A stretch of DNA of 64,000 nt from Hydnum rufescens UP504 (taxonomy: Eukaryota; Basidiomycota; Agaricomycetes; Cantharellales; Hydnaceae). Shown piece after piece: positions 46,116 through 55,023 of the stretch; position 1 is the first letter of the stretch, and each line of letters starts with the position of its first letter. The notes beneath the pieces are model-generated. The model searched no databases and was not told the origin of the DNA. It saw nothing but the letters and a program-made list of their open reading frames with translations. A program made the translations under genes and the position numbers. The stretch spans positions 164,282-228,281 of the forward strand of contig MU128999.1 of NCBI GenBank assembly GCA_014904985.1, written 5' to 3'.

Positions 46116-46789
46116 TATGGATGCTGCAGTTCAGGTTTAAACCTGTGGAACCTGAGTTTAAACCTGAACCTGACCCAGGTCAGGTTCCATTGGGGTCAGG
46201 TTTCATTTCATTTTCTTCAGGTCAGGTTCAGGTTTTGCCCTTGCCCTGAATCCAAAAACTGGTCTGAAACCAGGTTTAAACCTGAACCTGAAAGGTAGGG
46301 TGTAGGTTCCATTCCATGTAAATTGACCACTATTCTGGCACCAAATCTGGCAATTTACACATGTGACTATAGTTCTGGAGTCAGAAGTCACATGACTTGG
46401 CCATCAAATGAGGTAATTGGTGCAGATCACAAGTCACATGACAGAATGTAGTGACTAAATACCATCTCCAGAAGATGTGTGAGCTTAAATTGAAGTGAAA
46501 GGGGGCTAGGAAGGAGATGTGGATCTAAAGCAGGATGTAAAGGGAGTGGCAGAGGCAGAGACTTGAGCAGAGGGTCTAGATATTCTGTAGTACCCCCTGA
46601 AAATGTTGGCTTCCCTCATACCTCAGGTTTCAGGTTTAAACCAGGTTTAAACCTGAACCTGACCTGAATGAGACCAAACCTCAGGTCAGGTTCAGGTTTT
46701 GCCCCCATGGGTGATTTTGGAACCTGGTCAGGTTTAGGTTTTGCCCAAATTGGGCAAAACCTGACCAAAACCTGACTGTGGCAACCATA
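46116..46789. mobile_element. 674-bp hAT-like MITE inside the copia LTR
   Basis: Exact 8-bp duplication GCTCCAAC at 46108-46115 and 46790-46797. The ends are imperfect inverted repeats: TATGGATGCTGCAG at the left; the right end on the other strand reads TATGGTTGCCACAG, continuing CAGGTTT on both sides. Subterminal regions (46125-46290, 46625-46780) are packed with the 14-bp palindrome CAGGTTTAAACCTG and variants such as CAGGTTCAGG. No transposase frame. Ends and duplication length fit the hAT superfamily. The element is younger than the retrotransposon. Confidence 0.85.
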
Positions 46790-46798
46790 GCTCCAACA

Positions 46799-48249
46799 CT
46801 GAGGGCCCCAAGTAAGTGGCTACCAAAACTCCCACGGCCCCAGGAAATCAAAATTTTCGTTTCTATTGATTTTGGGACAACCTATTCAGCTGTGTCGTAC
46901 ACCACTTCCACCAATGGGAAAGTGATTCCAATCGTTTCTTGGCTGGGATCAAACGATCCCTCACGCAAAATCCCAACATGCCTACTGTATGATGATCTAG
47001 GCAATCTTCACACTTGGGGCCTTGAGGCAAAGGAGGTCAATCTGAGGATAGGATGGGTTCGCTGTGAATGGTTAGCTGTTGCCTTGCATCCAAACATTTT
47101 GAGAGGCCAATTGACTTTGATAATAGGTTTAAGTTGTTGCTGGATCCAGAATCCGCAACTAGCACCATCAGTACATTACTTCCGGTGAGAGTTGCCCCCA
47201 TTTTGGAATATAGTTTCCTTCTGATGACATTTTAGGCCGGAAAACTGCCTCCAGATGTGGTAGTGGATTTCCTTTCCTCCTTATGGACGGTATTTGTAAA
47301 CTGGTATATAGTCTTATATATGACCTTGATGCCTCTAATTTTCCACAGTATGCTAAGGAAGAAATTCTTCGAAACACTGCATTGGACATTTCAAATGGGC
47401 ACAACATGCCTCTCTCAATATCCTCATTAGACTTTGTGGAGATTTACCTAAGTATGTTACCCCTAGAGACTCCGACACCCTGCCTCTGATTTCAAGTACA
47501 GCTGTCCCAGCATCATGGGATGCACACAAATATTTATTGTTGAGGGAGGTGGCTATCGAAGCGTGAATATTGTCCAGTTATTGACAAATGTACTTGGCTG
47601 ACGGATGCGGAAATAGTGGCCTGATTGTTCCAGAGACACCCCAAGACACACATTGGGAGGAATGACTACATATCATACCGTACGATCCGTAATTTCTTAA
47701 GACTTACCTATTATCATACTCAGCATGTATACGGTTTCTTTGATGAACAGTGAGACGCAGGCATCAGCCATTCATCCTGTGGCTCTGATGAATTTTCTGA
47801 TGGATCAGAAATTCATGATATGCAATGCTGGTGGTAGTTCCATCGTATGTCATCACCCATTCACGTTTTCGGCACACTCAAGATCCTGTAGGACATTGCT
47901 ACCTACAACATCGACCGTGCTTGGGGAATGCCCAAAATCACCGAAGTCTGCTTGCGCTCCGGGTCATACTGTGGATCCCTGTTTTTGGATGTCCACTTTC
48001 ATGAGCTTGTGCGAGCGTGCCTTGTGGACCATCCATTGCATCTGGACGAAGCGAGTTTGGCTCATTTTCTGCTCACATTCTCTGGGTCAGAGAAACTGCA
48101 TTATTCCAGCCCTGTGGATGATGCAAAGATGTTCCATTTCCCATGTCTTCGCTTCCAAGATTCAGGTATGCACCACTTCCTTGATGTGTGTCTAGGTATA
48201 TTAATGTTCAACCACGTGTGCCCAGATGACCCCTCAGTAGGTATGACAT
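46799..48249 (+). pseudogene. Diverged Hsp70-like ATPase fragment (F')
   Basis: Exon pieces of the ATPase: VSIDFGTTYSAVSY, KIPTCLLYDD and WVRCEW (46850-47070); FKLLLDP (47129 on); LPPDVVVDFLSSLW; YAKEEILRNTALDIS (47349-47392); VPASWDAHK (near 47500); ASAIH and MICNAGGSSIV (47760-47845, Asn and Ser-Ser where class 1 has Asp and Gly-Thr); then a long exon 47890-48165 with ITEVCLRSGSYCGSLFLDVHF. It ends shortly after DDPSVG, where the minisatellite begins, so the adenosine motif and C-terminus are gone. Only about half of the ATPase residues match copies A and E, much less than among the array copies. Confidence 0.7.
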
Positions 48250-48269
48250 GATCCATCAAAAATTATTAA

Positions 48270-48545
48270 ACTCTGATTTTCCTGACTTTGAATTTGGATT
48301 TTGGATCCGACACTCCACTTTCTCTGACTTTGATTTTGATTTTCCCGACTTTGAATTTCAACTTTGGATCTGACTCTCCGACTTCTCTGACTTTGACTTT
48401 GAGTTTTGGATCTGACTCTCCAACTTCTCCAACTTTGACTTTGGGATTTTGATCCAATACTCAGACTTTGAATTTTGGATTTGACTCGACTTTGGATTTT
48501 GGATCTGACCTTCCAACATTGCTAACTTTGGCTTTGGATGTTGGA
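48270..48545. repeat. Degenerate minisatellite, GACTTTGA-rich
   Basis: Tandem, imperfect units of roughly 40-50 bp with the core GACTTTGAxTTTTGGATCTGAC followed by TCTCCAACTTCTC. At least five units are visible. The pyrimidine bias is strong on one strand. It replaces the 3' end of the F' fragment. Confidence 0.75.
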
Positions 48546-49016
48546 TGTTGAGTTTTACAAGGTTCTGTGGATGTATGTCTTGAATATTTCATGTACTTCT
48601 AAGGAGACAAACAAGCCCATTGGAATTTCGGGGTGTTGTTGCTGACTAAGCACAGCTGTTCGCACGATGTACTGAATGCCCCCCCAGTTCAATCTGACCA
48701 AATGCTCTCCTTTTGCTTGGTTGTGTGAATCTAGGAGGCACAGGGCAGGGCAGATTCTTCAACAATTTGTATGTCAAAACAGAATGACTGTAAATTTCAG
48801 CATGAGCCTATTCTGGCAGGTGGCCCTTGGGGTTGAATTGGCCTAATTTAGCAACCACAATGCATGGCTAACCCAATAAATTGGATGATATTAAGGGGGA
48901 AGTTCTGGTTTTGACTTCTCTTTTTCCAGTGCTTCCCACATTCCTCCATCTCTTCTCAAGCCCTCCTCTCCTTTTTTCATCTCCCACTCTTTCACATTTC
49001 TTTCCATTTCTATCAT
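48546..49016. other. Intergenic, pyrimidine-rich leader at the right end
   Basis: No gene seen. From 48910 to 49010 the + strand is C/T-rich, directly before the ATG at 49017, similar to the leader before the minus-strand frame starting at 54852. Confidence 0.4.
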
Positions 49017-49742
49017 ATGTCCAACCCAAACATTTCTCCCAGCACAAGACAGAGGATTCATGATGTGCTTGATTATCTGGCCCAAGTGGGGGCCCTACCA
49101 GGCTCTCCTGCTTTGTTCTCTGCTTCTGCTGCAAGCCCAACCTCTTCTGAACTGCCAAATGCCCATCAAATGCAGGTTTCAGCAAACCAGCCCATCTCTG
49201 GTAATTTTGGTTTGATAGCCACTGGCAGTGGAATACCACTCTGGCCACCAGAAACTTTGAATGTCAATGATGGTCAATTCATTGAGCCACAGCCATCTTC
49301 ATTATCTTCTCACACTCATTACCATGGGGCTGGCCAAGCCCTTCCCCCAATTGTTTGTCCACCTCTCCTGCCATTCTCAACACAATCCCAACAATCAACT
49401 GTCTCCACTCATTCTCCCACTTCAAGTTCTATCCAACATGCACAGAGAAGTGATTTTCCAGCTGTAGCCCCTAGAATCTCTCCATATTCAACTAGGCATT
49501 CTCATGATGAAACCCAGATATCCAGTGCAATTGGAGCTACTGGGTGACCCAGTGTGGGCCTCAGAGGCATCCCCTCATCTGGTTTTCCAACAACTCATGT
49601 CAACCAGGATCAAATGGCATCATCTCAAAGGGCCCAATGTAGGGGTTTTCTGCTGATGTTCAGAAGAAAACAAGAGCAAGTCGAACAACAGAGTCTAGAC
49701 TTAGTCTTTAGTAAACAACAAGGAACTGGTTCTTATTACTGA
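49017..49742 (+). pseudogene. Unknown Ser/Pro/Gln-rich frame with one in-frame TGA
   Basis: Open from MSNPNISPSTRQRIHDVLDY for 176 codons, then TGA (49545-49547). It continues in the same frame for another 65 codons (GLRGIPSSGFPTTHVNQDQ ... QEQVEQQSLDLVF) to TGA. The product would be low-complexity, rich in Ser, Pro, Gln and His, without a domain I recognise. The pyrimidine-rich leader and repeat-rich setting suggest a gag-like gene of a retroelement, but this is a guess. Confidence 0.4.
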
Positions 49743-50374
49743 GATAGGCATAAGAATCAAAGGACTGGATATAGGGGTAGAGAGAGTGTGTGTGGAGAGT
49801 TTGGATGAAAGAGGCAAAAGGTTGAAAGGTTGATGGATAGGGCTAAAGTGTGAGAAGGGTGTGAAGTCAATCAAGAACTTAGGTAAGACTTGTTACAGAT
49901 TACTAAGGGCCTTAAATGCTCTCCAAGTGTACTGAAGATCTTCCTCTTGATAAGCTGTGCTAGACTTATTTATGCTAGGCTTAAGCTATTGAGGGCTTGG
50001 TCTTCCAATACTTGTGAAGTCAGATTTCTCCTTTTCTACTGTAGAACTTAGTCTAGTGTGGCTAAGGTGATCTGAATGTGTGAAGAATAGAGTGAATATT
50101 GGGGAATCCCCTCTTTTTCTTCTGGGTGGGTGAAGAATAGAGATTTCTGGGGAGCTGCCTCTTTTTCTTGTCTTTCTACCTAAGATTCCCCCTCCTTTTA
50201 TGCCTGTCAGAGAGCCCCTATTACGAAGCATTCCCCTGTCTAGTTATAGAAGGATGGGAAATGAACCTTTTGTGCTATCCTAAAAATAACCTATGACTCA
50301 TCTAGGACTCATATGCCCTATTGTTCCTAAGTGAACTTATTGTTCTACTCTAAAAATATCTTATGACTCACACA

Positions 50375-50431
50375 TTCTAGAAGGGTGTAGCACAGCAATG
50401 GTTCTAGAAGGGTGGAGTCCATGTTCTAGAA
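50375..50431. promoter_or_regulatory. Three heat-shock-element-like TTCTAGAA sites
   Basis: Exact TTCTAGAA at 50375-50382, 50402-50409 and 50424-50431. TTCnnGAA is the core inverted pair bound by heat shock factor. The sites are 22 and 27 bp apart, and two share the following GGGTG context, so part of the cluster may come from a small tandem duplication. Confidence 0.4.
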
Positions 50432-50656
50432 GAGCACAGCATCTCCTAATGGTGTTGCTATGGTGCCTTTATGAGGTCTAATTTAGGGTTGCTATGGCCC
50501 TCAATGTTTCCCTCAATATTGACTACCATTTATGGATCAAAAGGACTCTTAAGTCTTGAGGCTAGCCTTACCAGGTTACCTAATTACATGTCTAGGTCAC
50601 CTGGCTTTACTAGTGTGGCTGCCTGGTAAGACTTAGAGGTGAAATAGCCTAAAAAT

Positions 50657-50688
50657 CATTTCTTTGACCCAGATATGCTTGTACTTCT
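50657..50688. repeat. 32-bp exact match to 60550-60581
   Basis: The segment around TTTGACCCAGATATGC is identical, in the same orientation, to part of the spacer between RNase H and integrase of the gypsy element. It marks another fragment of the same repeat family. Confidence 0.8.
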
Positions 50689-50793
50689 ACAAGTGGCACA
50701 GACTTTTCATCACAGTCCCTTGTGATCACTGCAGCTTTACAAGGCTTTTTGGATGAGTGGAGACTTTTATTGTCTCAAAAACATGGACTACAT

Positions 50794-51309
50794 CTAGGTA
50801 TCAAGGTCATAGTCCTGCAAGGTTCTAACAAAGATAGCTCTCAGGCATGTCTCAGGGTCTACTTTTTCCTCTACCAAAAGATGTAGGAAAACACTCGTGA
50901 AAGGATCTTTTGATTTAGAGTTGAAACCATTGTGGGATGACTGCACTTTGTGGCTGTCACTGTTGTTGGTATTGGCCTCATTGGTGTTAGGGGTTGTAGG
51001 TGGTTCTGAAGTAGTGTCTTCTTGGTTGAAGTGGAACTTGATGTTGATGATTTGTGCATGGATAAGAGTAAGAGGAGATGTTGTAATGTCATTGGCAAAC
51101 CAGCCATGATCACTGGTGTGATACTGCAAGTAACATGATTGAGGGTTATCAATATCAAGCCTCATCATAAGGTGGGTGTAGATGGACAGTGTTCCTATCC
51201 ACCAGGTTAGTGTAGGGAAGCTGCCCTGTCCCTGCCCACACACACCTTTTTGGATATGGGCCTTGTGTGGTTTCTCAGGAGTTGTAGATGTCATTGCTGT
51301 AGTTGTCAT
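50794..51309 (-). CDS. Hypothetical open frame, 171 codons
   Basis: An open frame reading MTTTAMTSTTPEKPHK at the start and LQDYDLDT at the end. Thr/Asn/Ser-rich centre; no domain recognised. It may be an exon of a decayed gene or chance in AT-rich repeat DNA. Small minus-strand frames upstream (51834-51637, starting at a Met, PTHFQLPEKEYKGLDHF) could belong to the same unit. Confidence 0.25.
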   Translation of the reverse strand: MTTTAMTSTTPEKPHKAHIQKGVCGQGQGSFPTLTWWIGTLSIYTHLMMRLDIDNPQSCYLQYHTSDHGWFANDITTSPLTLIHAQIINIKFHFNQEDTTSEPPTTPNTNEANTNNSDSHKVQSSHNGFNSKSKDPFTSVFLHLLVEEKVDPETCLRAIFVRTLQDYDLDT

Positions 51310-52428
51310 CGATGTCTGGCTACTTCATGAGTGTTAGTTTCTCACCCACCCTTGGCACAGCCTTGGGACTTACATATCACTGGTGAATGAGAGCTGGAGG
51401 AGACGATGTGTTATGGGGTGCAGTTTGGGGCTCTTTAAGTGCTGAAACGGATATATGTTGGCAGTTAGTTTTCAGATACCCATATATGGTGGACACACCA
51501 ATATGATGGTATCTCAATTTCCCTTAGTACTCATGGGATACAGATCTTGGTATATCAATTTTTCTGCTATTTGTATCTCATTTCTAACCCTGGATCTTCT
51601 CACATACCCTTTGGAAGAACTTCCTATAGGCATGTGTTATGATGTGTAGGCAGGTTGGGCAATAGTACAGTGGTCAATTGTTCGTGGTGTTGGGGTGGAA
51701 TATAAGTATTCCTTGTTTGACCTTGGCTTTGGAGTACTTGCTGGAAGGAATACTCCATTCCAGTGTGACATCACAAAATGGTCTAGGCCCTTGTATTCTT
51801 TTTCGGGTAACTGAAAGTGGGTGGGTCTAGCCATATGGTATGTAGATCACATCAGTATTGGTCACAATGTCATTTCAATAGTCAGGGATGCCGAATATGT
51901 TATTGAGTGTGATGACACATTGGATATCTGTGGTATGATTTTGGTCAGGGTTTATAGGGTTGGAGCAAGAAAATGTGGTGTAGTTGGATCCAACAGAGGT
52001 TCATGCCATAGACCTGCATGGTTTGGTGGCATGGGCCATCATTGTCCTGTGTGCATGAATATGTGATGTGACATTATGTGGGTACCTTGTGGTGAACCAG
52101 CTGCCTGGCTCTCGGCTTTATACCTATGGCCTGGGTCCTTATGCTGATCACTTCAGGGTCCCTAAGGATGGGGCTTCTTATTGATTGCCTGAGTGATCAA
52201 ATATTGATTGCTGATTAGCTGAAGGTTTCCCCTTGATTCTCCAGTCCCATACTTCCCTCCCTTTTTTTAGAGTTGGCCTTTTTCTGTCTGTGGCTCATCT
52301 CTCCCCTTTTTAAATAAATAAAATATATTTAAAATGGGGGAGGTTTGAAAATAAACAAAGTACCGAAAGGAGACAAAGAAAAATTGAGGAACTGAGTTCC
52401 TCCTACTATACAAGATGTTCCAGGCCAG

Positions 52429-52498
52429 GGGGAAGAGCAGAAGGGAAAGGAAAAGGAAAGGAAGAAAGAAAAGGGCAGAAGGAAAAGGAAAATAGGAG
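52429..52498. repeat. Purine-rich tract (GGAAAGGAAAAGG-type)
   Basis: Seventy bases almost entirely A and G on the + strand; a second run lies at 52626-52665. Low-complexity sequence, possibly part of an untranslated leader of a repeat. Confidence 0.6.
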
Positions 52499-52668
52499 TA
52501 CAACCTGAGTTGGGTGGTGATACATCAGCTTATACCCAGTAGCCTAGGTTGAGGTGCTACTGGACATATAGCTATTACATACTGTCAATCTTATCTGAGA
52601 ACACAGTTTCTGGGTGGTGCAGCAAATTAAGAGAAAGAAAAGAGAGAAAAAGAGACAGAGATAGGCCT

Positions 52669-54852
52669 TTAGGAGAGGTTAGATTTCACAGGAGCCTCAT
52701 GTACAGCTTCAGGGTCAAGGATAGGAAGTCCCATAGGTTCAACTGTTAGGGTTACCTCAACTTTGAGGGAATCAGTATCAGATGGGGTATATGTCGGAGA
52801 GAGAGGTGGAGTTAGTGGGTCCTGGATGGTCACATTGAGTAGGTACCGTTCTGTCTCAAAGTCTGTAAACAGACCTGGAGCTGCAGCTAGCTCTTCTTCT
52901 GTTAGTTGACTGCACAAGCTCCTAATGAGTTTACAGAACCAAGACAGTTCCTGAGGGGGTGGCAAAATCTTGGGTATGATTTTGAGGTGTTCATGCTGTT
53001 GTAAAGTGAGCAGTAGGTATTTGAGGGGTGGAGCAATGAGACGGTAAATGGAAAATGTGCAAACAGGGCTGGTTTGGATGTTGTGTTCCTGGATGATGAA
53101 GCTGAGGTGCTGGACAATCGATCTGAGGGCAGTTGAGGGTGTAATAGGTACAGTAACCATGGTGTCCATGGCTTGGTTGAGTTCCTTAACAAAGCCAGCT
53201 AGCTGGGACAGCTGGTTTGCTGTACTATCACTAGTTTTGACTACACTTTTGGCACTGCATTGTACCGACTGCAGGAGCTGCTCCCAATCTCCCTTAATGG
53301 CCTGTTGGTCCTCCAATACCATCTTTTGGTGATCCTCAAGGTCCCTGCATGTTTCTGCCAGCAAGTCCACCTCCCACATACGAGCCTGATCCCAGATCCT
53401 TTGATGTTGTTCAAACTCACAGATCTGATGATTCAATCAGCACTTGCACTCTGCGAGATCACAACGATCAACCCATTTAGGCTTAAATGATGGGGAGAAT
53501 TGGCAGTTCTTGTGGCTGGAGGTCTTGCTTTGTGGAGCAATGGTGGTAGGCAAGGTGTTTTGCAGAAAGGGTGGAGTTGGGTGTCTCATGCTGGTAGTTA
53601 CTTGTGGGGAGGAGAGGATTGTATGAGGGGCAAAGGTAATAGTTTGCTGAGTCATGGGAAAGGGAGAAGGATTAATGTTTCCTTCAGTGGGTCCACTTTC
53701 AGGTCATGTGGGTCCATCCACCATGGTGTAGCTAGGTCTGAATGTGCCTGTGCAGAAAGCAGGTGAGCCAACAAGACCTGGGTGGACTTGATCACATGGT
53801 TTGTTCAGTATGCCCAGCAGGGGTTCGAACTCCTGAATTGGAGGAAGCCCTATTGAGGTTGGAGGTTTCCTCATGTCCTCCCAAGGGTTCAGGTCAGTGA
53901 CCAGAACAGCAGTGTCTGAAGGAGGCATGGATGACTTGGATTTTTGGTTAGGGTACATGTTGTGGTTACTAGCTACAAGGTCAGGTGAGGTAGGCAACTT
54001 CCCAATGGTTGCTTGCCTCAGTGGGCCCTGGTAGCAGTAACAAGTTCTGTGGGGGTCATGTGAAATTGGTGATTGATTGTTGTTATCATGGTCACTCAAG
54101 TCAAAGGACACCTTGGGGTATACGAGCTTAGGTGCTTCATCAGGGGAGAGGGATGCTGGTTTTATTGAGAAGGATCGGGCTTGGTGAGGAAATATGGGCC
54201 AGGGAGTGAATCAAGTTTGAGGTCGCAAAGGTATCTTCTGGGATGGTGATGTGCCTCTCCTGTTCACACTGATCCCATTTTGTGATGCCCAGTTGACAAA
54301 CTTTTTGATGGCATCAGGATTGCTGCATGTGGCTGGTAGTGCAGGTTGACTATGAGATGAGAATTCATTGTGATATTCTTTAGCCAACTCCTTAGAAGTC
54401 AGGACTGAGAATACATACTTCTTGTCTCCTGAACTTAGCTCAGGCCCTGGCAGGTGGCCATTGCCCATTTCTGTATTCCTGGTTTGGTCAAGGTATGCAG
54501 GGTGCCTCTTCTGTTTCAGGTCTTGAGCCAGTGTGTGGAGTGGATGTTTTTGGTTGGGAGAGGGAGGATGTAGTGGAGGTGAAATGGTTTGATGCATGGT
54601 TTGCCAATCATCAGTTTTAGATTCCAGAGTGCTGCCATGGTTAAACAGGGAGAGTCTAAGCATGGACTTGGGCTTCAGGAATCAGTTTTTGTTCAACAGG
54701 TTGTCGGTATATATGAGAGGATCAGTGTCTGGAGGAAGGGGAGACATAGTTTGTGCAAAATATGAATTGCCAGAATCTGAATCTGTTGTGTCTCCATGGT
54801 CCATTAGTGATAAACTGGTTATCGACTCATGGTTGCAGGACACATCAGGCAT
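52669..54852 (-). pseudogene. Unknown 728-codon gene broken only by four TGA codons
   Basis: A single minus-strand reading frame runs from ATG at 54852 (MPDVSCNHESITSLSLMDHG) to TAA at 52669-52671. It contains TGA at 54682-54684, 54211-54213, 53704-53706 and 53437-53439, and no other stop or shift. The first 450 residues are Ser/Pro-rich. The last 255 contain a likely coiled coil (EFEQHQRIWDQARMWEVDLL ... VKELNQAMDTM), then PPQELSWFCKLIRSL and an acidic tail. A C/T-rich leader precedes the start. No family recognised; a repeat-borne gag-like gene or a captured host gene are both possible. The stops fit CGA-to-TGA decay. Confidence 0.55.
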
Positions 54853-55023
54853 AGTGGATATGAAGAAGGGTGAAAGGATCGATGGAAAAGAGGAAGAAAT
54901 GGAGGATGGAGTGTATAACAGGTGAAGGAAAGAAGGAAAGGGAGTTTTAGGGTGGACCACAGGTGTCATTGGTTCCTCTTTTAAAGTCAGCCAGGGTGAT
55001 CCAAGGATCCCACACAGCATCAT

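Larger units (their letters stand above)
41114..46798 (-). mobile_element. Ty1/copia LTR retrotransposon, inactive, with nested MITE
   Basis: Two 385-bp LTRs (41114-41498 and 45731-46115, the last base of the right LTR displaced to 46798) begin TG and end CA in element orientation. Inside the right LTR lies a primer-binding site to half a tRNA. Next to the left LTR lies a polypurine tract (GAGGGGGAG on the minus strand, 41499-41507). One reading frame runs from gag to RNase H in the copia order PR-IN-RT-RH. A hAT-like MITE sits inside the end of the right LTR. Five bases outside the LTRs do not match (agtag, ctgag), so no target duplication is visible. Nonsense codons and altered reverse transcriptase aspartates make it inactive. 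Confidence 0.92.
49743..50793. other. Repeat-like region, possible LTR relic with TTCTAGAA cluster
   Basis: No gene. Contains three TTCTAGAA sites, paired near-repeats (CTAAAAATA[A/T]C[C/T]TATGACTCA at about 50281 and 50350), and a 32-bp segment shared with the gypsy element. This mixture is compatible with an old LTR or an untranslated retroelement segment; the partner LTR was not found. Confidence 0.4.

Noticed and set aside
46130..46780. CRISPR-like or satellite array of AGGTTTAAACCT repeats
   Set aside because: Spacing is irregular, there are no unique spacers of constant size, and the repeats lie inside a MITE bounded by an 8-bp duplication.
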